Shown one piece after another: positions 1 through 8,367 of a stretch of 64,000 bases of DNA (positions are counted from its first letter, which is position 1; every line of letters begins with the position of its first letter). Under the pieces are notes generated by a model. That model searched no databases and was not told the DNA's origin. It saw only the letters and a list, made by a program, of their open reading frames with translations. Position numbers and translations under genes: made by a program. The DNA comes from Marinifilum_A sediminis. GTDB taxonomy: Bacteria > Bacteroidota > Bacteroidia > Bacteroidales > Marinifilaceae. Location: NCBI GenBank assembly GCA_947496465.1, contig CANMCX010000001.1:1116001-1180000 (forward strand). Reading direction: 5' to 3'.

Positions 1-1
1 A

Positions 2-883
2 TCGGTTGAAGATTTAGCTGTTTTATACGATTTTGCAAAAGAAGGTGAAGCCTCACCTGAAGAAGTTGATGAACAATTTGCCGTTACCGAAACCTTAATT
101 GAAGAGTTAGAGCTAAAAAACATGCTTCGCAAAGACGAAGATAAATTAGGTGCTATTCTTAAAATTAATGCAGGTGCTGGTGGAACCGAAAGTTGCGACT
201 GGGCAGACATGTTACACCGTATGTATCTGCGATATGGTGAATCTCATGGATATAAGGTAAAGCAACTGGAATATCAGGAAGGTGATGAAGCAGGAATTAA
301 GTCGGCAACTTTAGAATTTGAAGGCGATTTTGCTTACGGATACTTGAAATCAGAAAATGGCGTTCACCGTTTGGTACGTCTCTCTCCTTTCAATGCCGCT
401 AATAAACGCATGACTTCCTTTGCATCGGTCTATGTTTATCCTGCTATTGATGATTCAATAGAAATTGAAATCAACAATGCAGATATCTCTTGGGATACAT
501 TCCGATCTGGTGGTGCAGGTGGACAGAATGTAAATAAAGTAGAAACAGGAGTTCGATTGCGACATGCTCCTACCGGAATCATTATTGAAAATACCGAAAG
601 TCGTTCACAATTAGGTAATCGTGAAAATGCACTTCGTTTGCTAAAATCTCAGTTGTACGAACTGGAATTAAGAAAACGTCAGGAAGAGATTGACAAAATT
701 GAAGGCTCCAAAATGAAAATTGAATGGGGATCTCAAATCAGATCATACGTTATGCAACCGTACAAACTGGTAAAAGATGTAAGAACCAGTCATGAATCAT
801 CGAATGTTCAAGCCGTAATGGATGGAGATTTAGATGGATTCATTAAAGCATACCTGATGGAATTCTCAGGAGAAGAAAAATAA
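2..883 (+). CDS. prfB: Peptide chain release factor 2, C-terminal part
   Basis: Class I release factor that recognises UGA/UAA in the ribosomal A site and triggers peptidyl-tRNA hydrolysis. The reading frame is open from the window edge, so the N-terminus is missing; 293 residues are visible against about 365 in full-length RF2. The SPF tripeptide that marks RF2 (codon recognition) is encoded at 383-391 and the universal GGQ catalytic motif at 518-526. The programmed +1 frameshift site usual for prfB would lie upstream, outside the window, so it cannot be judged. An internal ATG at 122 is not the start because the frame continues in conserved RF2 sequence upstream of it. A strong hairpin follows the stop codon. 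Confidence 0.97.
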   Translation, partial: SVEDLAVLYDFAKEGEASPEEVDEQFAVTETLIEELELKNMLRKDEDKLGAILKINAGAGGTESCDWADMLHRMYLRYGESHGYKVKQLEYQEGDEAGIKSATLEFEGDFAYGYLKSENGVHRLVRLSPFNAANKRMTSFASVYVYPAIDDSIEIEINNADISWDTFRSGGAGGQNVNKVETGVRLRHAPTGIIIENTESRSQLGNRENALRLLKSQLYELELRKRQEEIDKIEGSKMKIEWGSQIRSYVMQPYKLVKDVRTSHESSNVQAVMDGDLDGFIKAYLMEFSGEEK

Positions 884-891
884 AATTTAAG

Positions 892-930
892 AGCCGTAGC
901 ATACTATTATTAGTTGCTACGGCTTTGCTA
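892..930. terminator. Bidirectional terminator between prfB and the OsmC-like gene
   Basis: A perfect 10-bp stem (892-901 with 915-924, AGCCGTAGCA/TGCTACGGCT) with a 13-nt loop lies between two convergent genes. T-rich sequence follows on the plus strand and an A-rich stretch precedes it, giving a U-tract on the minus strand as well. Confidence 0.8.
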
Positions 931-1380
931 TTATTCAATAGTTATTGAAACGGGTGTCGTATTCAATAAATTATCCAAAACCGGACTTCTTTCCGCCATT
1001 ACTTCTTGCCATTTTTTAAGCAAATCTTCACTTGCATTACTTATTGGATTCAGTTTAACCTTGATATTTTGATATCCTGCACGTTCATCTGTTGACATTC
1101 CAAATAATTTTTCAGGATTTAAATCACCACTTACCTTAATCTTTAAATCTTGAAGCTCAAAGTTTAATTCCTTTGCCACTTTATATGCAAGGATATGAAC
1201 ACAACCAGTTAAACCACAAAGAATATACTCAACAGGATTCGGTGCATGATCTGTTCCTCCTAATTGTTCCGGTTCATCCACAATAACTTTAAAATCTCTT
1301 ACTCTAATTTCTGATTTTGAGCTTGATTTACTTTCTGATTGAACTGTAAATCCAATCTTTTGTATTTCCATTTGTTCCAT
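931..1380 (-). CDS. OsmC/Ohr-family protein lacking the second cysteine
   Basis: 149-residue OsmC-like protein. The family holds thiol peroxidases that reduce organic hydroperoxides with two cysteines. The segment around residues 46-63 (APNPVEYILCGLTGCVHI) matches the first cysteine helix, with C60 in the catalytic position and an extra C55. The second conserved cysteine, normally in a CPVS-like motif, is serine here (S132, ERSPVLDNL), so a two-cysteine peroxidase cycle is unlikely and a different thiol or persulfide role is possible. It is transcribed divergently from a Crp/Fnr regulator, with 126 bp between start codons. M4 is an alternative start. Confidence 0.85.
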   Translation of the reverse strand: MEQMEIQKIGFTVQSESKSSSKSEIRVRDFKVIVDEPEQLGGTDHAPNPVEYILCGLTGCVHILAYKVAKELNFELQDLKIKVSGDLNPEKLFGMSTDERAGYQNIKVKLNPISNASEDLLKKWQEVMAERSPVLDNLLNTTPVSITIE

Positions 1381-1471
1381 AGTATATATCTTTAAAATTG
1401 TACATTTGCAAAACTAACCCCTTGTTTGATTGTATTATTGTAATGCAAGATGTAGTTAGAAAGCTATCAGA

Positions 1472-1485
1472 GTGTAATTTTACAC
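1472..1485. promoter_or_regulatory. Candidate operator: 14-bp inverted repeat upstream of the Crp/Fnr gene
   Basis: GTGTAA-TT-TTACAC, a perfect 6-bp inverted repeat with a 2-bp spacer, lies 21 bp upstream of the Crp/Fnr start in the divergent spacer with the OsmC-like gene. Its symmetry suits a dimeric regulator and its place suggests autoregulation or control of the divergent pair; this is inference. A -7-like box (TAGTTTTG on the minus strand, 1409-1416) may serve the OsmC-like gene. Confidence 0.4.
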
Positions 1486-1506
1486 CCCAGCATCAAATTA
1501 GGAATT

Positions 1507-2172
1507 ATGGAATTAACACATCTCTCAGGAAAAAACTGTTTATCGACTCTTAGTCAAGAGGAAAAAAATGAACTATTCAATTCTAGTAGTAGTTTAAGAT
1601 TTGAAGAAGGAGAGCTTGTTGTAAAAAAGGGAACACCAGTACACAATCTCTACTTTTTAAAATCGGGATTAGTCGAACTTTCATTGAAACAAGATTCTAA
1701 AAATCAAGCTCTCAACTTGCTATTTCAGGGAGAATTTATCGGAATTAATTGTGTTTACTCAGGAACTAGTTACCGATTCTCAGCTAAAGCATTAACCAAT
1801 TGTACCATTGAAATTTTTAGTAAGGATTTATTCTCTAAACTACTGCAGACAAATAAAGAATTTGCAATGGCATTTATTAAATATATCTCCATGGTGAATG
1901 AGAATTTTCTTAACTGGCATATGAATCTGAAGGAAAAAAATTCAGCTGGAGCACTTGCTTTTTTAATATGCGAATTCGAAAAAAACACAGGTAAAAGCAC
2001 ATTCAACATTCCTTTAACTAGGCAAGATATAGCAAGAATCATAGGTTTTTCGAAAGAAAGTGTCTTAAAAAATCTTGCTGATTTTCGTAAAGAAGGAATC
2101 ATAGAAAGCAATGGAAAACTATTCTCAATAATAAATTTTGCACGCTTACAGGATATTGCACAACATGGCTAA
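1507..2172 (+). CDS. Crp/Fnr-family transcriptional regulator
   Basis: 221-residue regulator with an N-terminal cyclic-nucleotide-binding-like beta roll (about residues 15-125) and a C-terminal winged helix-turn-helix (about 150-215; LTRQDIARIIGFSKESVLKN is the HTH). The N-terminal region lacks the cysteine cluster of FNR and no clear cAMP-binding arginine/glutamate set is visible, so the effector is unknown. It sits between the divergent OsmC-like gene and the convergent DUF6132 gene. This grouping with thiol-active proteins suggests a redox or sulfur-species signal, which is inference from neighbours. A short inverted repeat (1472-1485) lies just upstream. Confidence 0.88.
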   Translation: MELTHLSGKNCLSTLSQEEKNELFNSSSSLRFEEGELVVKKGTPVHNLYFLKSGLVELSLKQDSKNQALNLLFQGEFIGINCVYSGTSYRFSAKALTNCTIEIFSKDLFSKLLQTNKEFAMAFIKYISMVNENFLNWHMNLKEKNSAGALAFLICEFEKNTGKSTFNIPLTRQDIARIIGFSKESVLKNLADFRKEGIIESNGKLFSIINFARLQDIAQHG

Positions 2173-2202
2173 TGCTTGCGAAATATCCAGAGGCATTACA
2201 GA

Positions 2203-2424
2203 TTAAACCTCTACTTCATCTTTCTTTTTTGTTTTAGGCTTAAACATGCCACCCAACAATACACCAAATAATCCTCCATAAGGAACCATGCTGTACCAAT
2301 TTGCTTGTATCGGGCAAGTGCCACTAATACAACCAACATATTTCCAGTAAAGAAATCCTCCCAGCAGTCCTACCAAACCTCCTATTATTTCAAATTTTCT
2401 ATTCTTTATAAAGTTCTTCATCAT
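2203..2424 (-). CDS. DUF6132-family small membrane protein
   Basis: 73 residues with two hydrophobic segments (about 13-31 and 46-62) and a lysine-rich C-terminal tail. Between the helices is the conserved motif GCISGTCPI, which carries two cysteines and is the signature I associate with the DUF6132 family of Bacteroidota. Function is unknown; the paired cysteines at a membrane surface next to OsmC-like, Crp/Fnr and ArsC-family genes suggest thiol or sulfur transfer (inference). It converges on the Crp/Fnr gene, with 30 bp between stop codons. The protein could start at M1 or M2. Confidence 0.75.
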   Translation of the reverse strand: MMKNFIKNRKFEIIGGLVGLLGGFLYWKYVGCISGTCPIQANWYSMVPYGGLFGVLLGGMFKPKTKKKDEVEV

Positions 2425-2555
2425 CCCCTTTCAATTTTTCACTACTTAAACCTAACAAAGATATTTTAAATATAGTGTCGAAAACTTGACATTTAGCTTT
2501 TAAATTTCAAGTGAAATTTATCCTAAAGCTGTTCTTCAAATCTTATGGAAAGGCG

Positions 2556-2563
2556 TATATTTG
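2556..2563 (+). promoter_or_regulatory. Bacteroidota -7 box (TATATTTG) before the ArsC-family gene
   Basis: TATATTTG matches TAnnTTTG exactly. Transcription would begin near 2570, downstream of an upstream in-frame ATG at 2545, so that ATG cannot be the start of the ArsC-family protein. No convincing -33 TTTG was found. Confidence 0.5.
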
Positions 2564-2595
2564 TACACACAAAACCAAAAACTCAGACCAACAAG

Positions 2596-2937
2596 ATGTT
2601 AAAGATATATCACAATCCTCGTTGTAGTAAAAGTAGAGCAGGATTAAAATATTTACAAGACAAAGGTTTAGAACCGGAAATCAGACTTTATTTAAAAGAA
2701 GAATTTACCGAAGCTGAGCTTGCTGACGTTTTAATGAGAATGAACAAAGAGCCTCAGGATATTGTTCGTACTCACGAAAAAATCTACAAAACCGATTTTA
2801 AAGGAAAGAATTTTAATCGTGATGAGTGGATCAAGATTTTAATTGAATACCCTAATTTAATTCAACGCCCAATTGTTGTAAAAGATCACAAGGCAATTTT
2901 TGCTCACCCTACTGAAAATGTTGACGAGATTTTATAA
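2596..2937 (+). CDS. ArsC/Spx-family arsenate-reductase-like protein
   Basis: 113-residue thioredoxin-fold protein of the ArsC family, which reduces arsenate with glutathione/glutaredoxin or acts as Spx-like regulators. It begins MLKIYHNPRCSKSRAG, with the single catalytic cysteine in the NPRCSKSR loop typical of glutaredoxin-type ArsC, and retains the QRPIVV segment near residue 90. A 17-codon N-terminal extension from ATG 2545 is possible but is basic, unlike the family, and overlaps the -7 box, so ATG 2596 was chosen. No arsenite pump or ArsR is nearby, so a general thiol function is as likely as arsenic resistance. Confidence 0.82.
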   Translation: MLKIYHNPRCSKSRAGLKYLQDKGLEPEIRLYLKEEFTEAELADVLMRMNKEPQDIVRTHEKIYKTDFKGKNFNRDEWIKILIEYPNLIQRPIVVKDHKAIFAHPTENVDEIL

Positions 2938-3041
2938 ATCCTCAACTTCTTATTTATAAATATTTACACGGCTCAAGGTACATTTCATTGATTTGTACCA
3001 ATATGATAATGCACAATCGAGAATTCTAACAGAATCTGTTT

Positions 3042-4097
3042 ATGAACAAATTAAGGAAGATATCTTTGATCATGTTATCGATTTTAGCGGCTGCTTGCGA
3101 TCCTTTTCAAACGAAAATCGGTAGTGAAGTTTCGCTATATGTAAGCGATGAAATGAACGATGTTCCCTTTCCAGACTCTTTGAAAGTGATGACTTGGAAC
3201 ATTAAATTTGGAGGTGGAAGAATCGATTTCTTTTTCGATTGCCATGGTGATAGAGTCATTATGGGAAAATCGGAAGTACTTGATAATATGAAAGTTCTTG
3301 CTGAAAAAATCAAACAGCTTAATCCTGATATTTTAATGATTCAGGAAGCAGATGTAAATGCCAAAAGAAGTGCTTTTGTCGATCAGGTTCAATATCTGCT
3401 TGACAGCACCGATTTTAATTATGCCGTTTATGCTTCGCAGTGGAAAGCAAGTCATATTCCAAGCGATGGGATTGGAAAAATGGATTCAGGAAATGCAATT
3501 CTATCAAAATGGAAATTTACCGATGCCAACCGAATTGCATTGCCTCTTATTAAATCACAAAATTTCATTGTAAAATATTTTTATCTCAAGAGAAATATTT
3601 TGGAAGCCAAATTGGAACATAGTGGAAAATCTATACATCTGTTAAATACTCACGCATCAGCCTATGCACAAGATGATACCAAGAAAAAACAATTGGAAAT
3701 TATTAAAGCTTATGCTGATTCAATCTCAAACGCAGGGCAGCAATTGATCCTTGCTGGTGATTTTAATTCTTTACCACCTTATTCCAAACAAACCAGTAAG
3801 TTTGACGATTCGGTTTGTACCGATGGTGATTTTGAAGCAGATGATTACAGTGTCGAAAAACAATGGATGATGCCATTTTATGAAAATTATATGGCAGCTA
3901 TTCCATTAGAAAACTATAAAACGAATAACAAAAACCATTTTACTCACACAACCGACAAGAATGGCTTTTGGAATCGTAAAGTAGATTTCATTTTTACCAA
4001 TGGAAGTTTTATTAACGAAAGTGGAAAAACGATGCAAGATTGGATGCAAGTATCTGATCATGCTCCAATTATAGTAGAATACAACACAAAACAATAA
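3042..4097 (+). CDS. Endonuclease/exonuclease/phosphatase-family lipoprotein
   Basis: 351-residue protein with a lipoprotein signal peptide (lipobox ending LAAAC, C19), so it is probably anchored in the envelope. The rest is a DNase I-like/EEP fold: MTWNIKFG near residue 50, the metal-binding glutamate in MIQEAD near 100, GDFNSLPP near 240 and the catalytic SDHAPI at the C-terminus. Family members cleave phosphodiester or phosphomonoester bonds in nucleic acids, sphingomyelin or inositol phosphates; the substrate cannot be told from sequence. It is a single gene with no evident operon partner. Confidence 0.85.
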   Translation: MNKLRKISLIMLSILAAACDPFQTKIGSEVSLYVSDEMNDVPFPDSLKVMTWNIKFGGGRIDFFFDCHGDRVIMGKSEVLDNMKVLAEKIKQLNPDILMIQEADVNAKRSAFVDQVQYLLDSTDFNYAVYASQWKASHIPSDGIGKMDSGNAILSKWKFTDANRIALPLIKSQNFIVKYFYLKRNILEAKLEHSGKSIHLLNTHASAYAQDDTKKKQLEIIKAYADSISNAGQQLILAGDFNSLPPYSKQTSKFDDSVCTDGDFEADDYSVEKQWMMPFYENYMAAIPLENYKTNNKNHFTHTTDKNGFWNRKVDFIFTNGSFINESGKTMQDWMQVSDHAPIIVEYNTKQ

Positions 4098-4212
4098 AGT
4101 TTTTCATGTTCTAAAAGTATGATTTAGAACATTATTTAAACTTTCCGTAAATGATAAAAAGAGCTTATTTTTAGGCTCTAATTTTTAAACAGTTACATTA
4201 ACAGTTACAGTT

Positions 4213-6075
4213 ATGGCAGATAATAAACTTTTTAGTGACTTTGCTCCTCAATCGACTCAAGAGTGGATTGACAAAATCGCTAAAGATCTTAAAGGGGCTG
4301 ACTTTGATAGAAAGTTAGTTTGGAGAACAAATGAAGGATTCAATGTACAGCCTTTCTACAGACTGGAGAACATGGATGACAAAGCCTTCATGAACACTTA
4401 TCCTGGAGATTTCCCATATGTTCGTGGAAACAAGAAGGATAACAATAATTGGTTAGTTCGTCAGGATATCATTGTAAAGGATGTAAAAGAAGCTAATGCA
4501 ACTGCTCTTGACATCATGAACAAAGGTGTTGACTCAATTGGATTTGTATTAGATTGGAAATCAATCAGCAAAGAAGAATTAGCTACCTTATTAGATGGTA
4601 TCTATATGGATTGTGTTGAGATTAACTTCGAGAAAGCACATTCTTCTGTTGAACTTCTTCAAAACCTACAAGCATTAGCTACTGAAAAAGGCATTGCTTT
4701 AGATAAAGTTCGTGGTGGTGTTTCTATCGATGTTATTAAGGGATTCAGTACAGTAGGTAACTATTGTCAATCTGAAGAGAGCGCTTTCGCATACGTGAAA
4801 GGTGCTATTGAAGCTGCAAAAGTTCTTCCTAACTACAAAGTTATTGCAGTAGGTGGAAGCTTATTCAACAACTCTGGATCTTCAATTGTTGAAGAATTAG
4901 GTTTCTCTTTAGCATCAGGTGCTGAGTATTTAGGAAAAATGATCGAAGCTGGACTTTCAGTTGACGAAGTTGCTCCTAAAATGCGTTTCAACTTTGCAAC
5001 AAGCTCTAAGTATTTCATGGAGATTGCTAAGTTAAGAGCTGGTCGTATGCTATGGGCGAACATCGTTAAAGCATTTGGTGCTTCAAACGAAACTGTTTGT
5101 AAAATGTTTGTACACGGTGAGACTTCAGAGTGGAACAAATCTGTTTATGATCCTTATGTGAACATGTTGCGTACTCAAACTGAATCTATGTCTGCTGTTT
5201 TAGGTGGTTTGGATTCATTCACAGTGAAACCTTTCGATTCTGTTTATGCTGAATCTTCAGTATTCTCCGAAAGAATTGCTCGTAACCAACAATTATTATT
5301 AAAAGAAGAATCGCACTTGGGTAAGATTGCTGACCCTGCTGCTGGTTCATACTATATTGAGTCATTAACTGAATCAATCGCTGATGAGGCTTGGAAATTA
5401 TTCTTAGCTGTTGAAGAAAAAGGTGGATACCTTGCTGCTTTCAAAGCTGGATTCATTCAGGAAACAATTAAGGCTACTGCTCAGAAGAGAGATTTAGCTA
5501 TTGCGACTCGTAAAGAGAACTTCTTAGGAACAAATCAATTCCCTAACTTCGGTGAGGTTCTTGAAACCATTCCTGAGTCAGTACTTTCTCCAGAAGATAA
5601 AACTGCTGACAATGCAGTTTGCGAAACATTGAAGCCATACCGTGGTGCTCAAGCTTTCGAAGCTCTTCGTAATAAGACTGATATTTATGCTAAGGAAAAT
5701 GGTCGCCCTAAAGTGATGATGTTCCCTATCGGTAACTTGAATATGCGTAAGGCTCGTGCACAGTTTGCATGTAACTTCTTCGCTTGTGCCGGATTCGATG
5801 TTGAAGACCACAATGGTTTTACTTCAGTTGAAGAAGGTGTGAAATTCGTAACAGAGAAAAATGCTAAGATCGTTGTACTTTGTTCATCAGATGATGAGTA
5901 CGCAACTATCGCTCCTGAGCTTTTCGAAGCACTTAAAGGAAGCGCAACTCTTGTTGTAGCAGGTGCTCCTGCATGTGCTGACGAGTTAAAAGCTAAGGGT
6001 ATCGAGAACTTCGTTAACGTGAAATCTAACGTTCTTGAAACTTTAAAAGCTTACCAAGCTAATCTTGGAATTTAA
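4213..6075 (+). CDS. mutA: Methylmalonyl-CoA mutase small (beta) subunit
   Basis: 620-residue non-catalytic subunit of the adenosylcobalamin-dependent mutase that interconverts succinyl-CoA and (R)-methylmalonyl-CoA, a key step in Bacteroidota propionate formation or use. It has the (beta/alpha)8 barrel with the family segment ADPAAGSYYIESLTE. Its C-terminal flavodoxin-like domain (about 495-620) lacks the DxHxxG cobalamin-binding motif, as expected for the small subunit. Its codons are enriched in translationally favoured forms, suggesting high expression. It precedes mutB by 62 bp containing a long palindrome. No epimerase or meaB chaperone gene lies in the window. Confidence 0.95.
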   Translation: MADNKLFSDFAPQSTQEWIDKIAKDLKGADFDRKLVWRTNEGFNVQPFYRLENMDDKAFMNTYPGDFPYVRGNKKDNNNWLVRQDIIVKDVKEANATALDIMNKGVDSIGFVLDWKSISKEELATLLDGIYMDCVEINFEKAHSSVELLQNLQALATEKGIALDKVRGGVSIDVIKGFSTVGNYCQSEESAFAYVKGAIEAAKVLPNYKVIAVGGSLFNNSGSSIVEELGFSLASGAEYLGKMIEAGLSVDEVAPKMRFNFATSSKYFMEIAKLRAGRMLWANIVKAFGASNETVCKMFVHGETSEWNKSVYDPYVNMLRTQTESMSAVLGGLDSFTVKPFDSVYAESSVFSERIARNQQLLLKEESHLGKIADPAAGSYYIESLTESIADEAWKLFLAVEEKGGYLAAFKAGFIQETIKATAQKRDLAIATRKENFLGTNQFPNFGEVLETIPESVLSPEDKTADNAVCETLKPYRGAQAFEALRNKTDIYAKENGRPKVMMFPIGNLNMRKARAQFACNFFACAGFDVEDHNGFTSVEEGVKFVTEKNAKIVVLCSSDDEYATIAPELFEALKGSATLVVAGAPACADELKAKGIENFVNVKSNVLETLKAYQANLGI

Positions 6076-6091
6076 TTAGAGATGTTGCACG

Positions 6092-6119
6092 GTAAAGACG
6101 TAGCATGCTACGTCTCTAC
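6092..6119. repeat. 28-bp palindrome in the mutA-mutB spacer (REP-like)
   Basis: Arms of 14 bp meet with no spacer at 6105/6106; the inner 20 bp (6096-6115) is a perfect palindrome, AGACGTAGCA/TGCTACGTCT, and one mismatch lies in the outer bases. No T-tract follows, so it is not a standard terminator. It resembles the short GTAGAGACG-type palindromes scattered between genes in some Bacteroidota genomes, which is from memory. It could modulate mutA versus mutB expression or mRNA stability. Confidence 0.7.
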
Positions 6120-6137
6120 AGGATAAAAACAGAAAAA

Positions 6138-8294
6138 ATGAAACCAAATTTTAAAGATATAAATATCAAGTCATCACAAAGAGCTGCTGCTACTTCTCAG
6201 GAATGGGAAAAGGAAAACGGCATTGAAAAATCTTGGATGACACCAGAGCAAATTCCGGTTAAAACAGCTTTTAACAAGGAAGATTTAGAAGGTATGGAGC
6301 ACTTGAACTATGTTTCAGGTTTACCACCATTCCTACGTGGACCTTATTCAGCAATGTATCCTTTGCGTCCTTGGACAGTTCGTCAGTACGCAGGTTTCTC
6401 TACTGCTGAAGAATCAAATGCATTCTACCGTCGTAACCTAGCTGCTGGTCAGAAAGGTCTTTCTGTAGCATTTGACTTGGCTACTCACCGTGGATATGAT
6501 TCAGATCATCCTCGTGTAATTGGTGATGTAGGTAAGGCTGGGGTTGCTATCGACTCTATTCTTGATATGGAGATCCTTTTCGATCAGATTCCACTGAATA
6601 AGATGTCTGTTTCTATGACTATGAATGGTGCTGTACTTCCAGTATTGGCTTTCTATATTGTTGCAGGTTTGGAGCAAGGAGCTAAGTTGGATGAACTTTC
6701 AGGTACTATCCAGAATGATATCCTTAAGGAATTCATGGTGCGTAACACTTATATTTACCCACCAGAGTTTTCTATGAAAATTATTGCTGATATCTTCGAA
6801 TTTACTTCGCAGAAGATGCCTAAGTTTAACTCTATTTCTATCTCTGGTTACCACATGCAAGAAGCAGGTGCTACAGCAGATATCGAGTTAGCTTACACAC
6901 TTGCTGATGGTTTGGAGTACTTGAAGAAAGGTGTTGCTGCAGGTATGGACGTTGATGCTTTTGCTCCTCGTTTGTCTTTCTTCTGGGCTATCGGAATGAA
7001 TCACTTCATGGAGATTGCTAAGATGCGTGCTGGTCGTTTACTATGGTCTAAGATTGTAAAACAATTCAATCCTAAGAACCCTAAGTCTATGGCATTGCGT
7101 ACTCACTCACAGACTTCAGGTTGGTCATTAACTGAGCAAGATCCTTTCAACAACGTTGGACGTACTTGTATAGAGGCTATGGCTGCTGCATTGGGTCACA
7201 CTCAGTCGTTGCATACAAATGCATTGGATGAGGCGATTGCATTGCCAACTGACTTCTCTGCACGTATTGCTCGTAATACTCAGATTTATATTCAGGATGA
7301 GACTACAATCTGTAAGGCGGTAGATCCTTGGGCTGGTTCATACTACGTTGAGTCATTAACTCAGGAGTTGGTAGACAAAGCTTGGGCTCATATCGAAGAG
7401 GTTGAGAAATTAGGTGGTATGGCTAAGGCGATTGAGTCTGGTATTCCAAAACTTCGTATCGAAGAAGCTGCTGCTCGTACTCAAGCTAAGATTGACGCGA
7501 ACACTCAAACTATTGTTGGTACTAACAAATATCGTTTGGAGAAAGAAGATCCTTTGGATATCTTGGAGGTAGATAACACTGCTGTACGTACTGCTCAGAT
7601 CGAAAGATTGAACAAACTACGTGCTAACCGTGACGAGAAAGCTGTTCAAGCTGCTCTTGAAGCCATCACTGCTTGTGCAAACGGAGGTGAAGGTAACTTA
7701 TTGGATCTTGCTGTTAAGGCTGCACAATTGCGTGCTTCTCTTGGTGAGATTTCAGATGCATGTGAGAAAATTTGTGGTAGATATAAAGCTGTAATTAGAA
7801 CCGTGTCAGGAGTATATTCATCAGAATCAGCACAAGATGCTGACTTCGCTAACGCGAAAGCAAAAGCAGATCAATTTGCAGAAATGTCAGGACGTCGTCC
7901 TCGTATCATGGTTGCAAAAATGGGTCAGGATGGTCACGACCGTGGTGGTAAAGTTGTTGCTACTGGTTTTGCTGATATAGGATTCGACGTGGATATGGGA
8001 CCATTGTTCCAAACTCCGGAAGAGTCTGCTAAGCAAGCTGTAGAGAATGATGTACACATCGTTGGTGTTTCTTCATTGGCTGCTGGTCACAAAACTTTGG
8101 TTCCTGCAATTATCGAGGAATTAAAGAAATTAGGTCGTGAAGATATCATGGTTACTGCAGGTGGTGTTATTCCAGCTCAGGATTACGATTTCTTATACGA
8201 AGCTGGTGTTGTTGGTGTATTTGGTCCTGGTACCAAAGTATCAAAATGTGCAATGCAAATGCTTGATATCCTAATTGAGCAGTATCAAGACTAA
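6138..8294 (+). CDS. mutB: Methylmalonyl-CoA mutase large (alpha) catalytic subunit
   Basis: 718-residue catalytic subunit. The N-terminal barrel binds the CoA substrate (PGPYSAMY-like segment RGPYSAMYPLRPWTVRQYAG near residue 70) and the C-terminal B12 domain (about 585-718) has the intact cobalt-ligand motif DGHDRGG, with H600 as lower axial ligand. ATG 6138 was chosen because the usual MKPNFKDI-type N-terminus begins there; an upstream ATG at 6105 lies inside the spacer palindrome. Forms a heterodimer with MutA. A strong terminator follows at 8318, ending the operon. Confidence 0.97.
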   Translation: MKPNFKDINIKSSQRAAATSQEWEKENGIEKSWMTPEQIPVKTAFNKEDLEGMEHLNYVSGLPPFLRGPYSAMYPLRPWTVRQYAGFSTAEESNAFYRRNLAAGQKGLSVAFDLATHRGYDSDHPRVIGDVGKAGVAIDSILDMEILFDQIPLNKMSVSMTMNGAVLPVLAFYIVAGLEQGAKLDELSGTIQNDILKEFMVRNTYIYPPEFSMKIIADIFEFTSQKMPKFNSISISGYHMQEAGATADIELAYTLADGLEYLKKGVAAGMDVDAFAPRLSFFWAIGMNHFMEIAKMRAGRLLWSKIVKQFNPKNPKSMALRTHSQTSGWSLTEQDPFNNVGRTCIEAMAAALGHTQSLHTNALDEAIALPTDFSARIARNTQIYIQDETTICKAVDPWAGSYYVESLTQELVDKAWAHIEEVEKLGGMAKAIESGIPKLRIEEAAARTQAKIDANTQTIVGTNKYRLEKEDPLDILEVDNTAVRTAQIERLNKLRANRDEKAVQAALEAITACANGGEGNLLDLAVKAAQLRASLGEISDACEKICGRYKAVIRTVSGVYSSESAQDADFANAKAKADQFAEMSGRRPRIMVAKMGQDGHDRGGKVVATGFADIGFDVDMGPLFQTPEESAKQAVENDVHIVGVSSLAAGHKTLVPAIIEELKKLGREDIMVTAGGVIPAQDYDFLYEAGVVGVFGPGTKVSKCAMQMLDILIEQYQD

Positions 8295-8317
8295 TATTGA
8301 TATTATCATTATATTTA

Positions 8318-8348
8318 AAGACAGGGAGTTTACTTCCTGTCTTTTTTT
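8318..8348 (+). terminator. Rho-independent terminator after mutB
   Basis: AAGACAGGGAG pairs with CTTCCTGTCTT around a TTTA loop, followed by seven to eight T residues. Confidence 0.85.
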
Positions 8349-8367
8349 ATGCACTAAAATCAATATC

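Noticed and set aside
2545..2595. Longer ArsC-family start at ATG 2545
   Set aside because: The promoter -7 box lies downstream of it, and the family N-terminus begins at M of MLKIYHNPRC.
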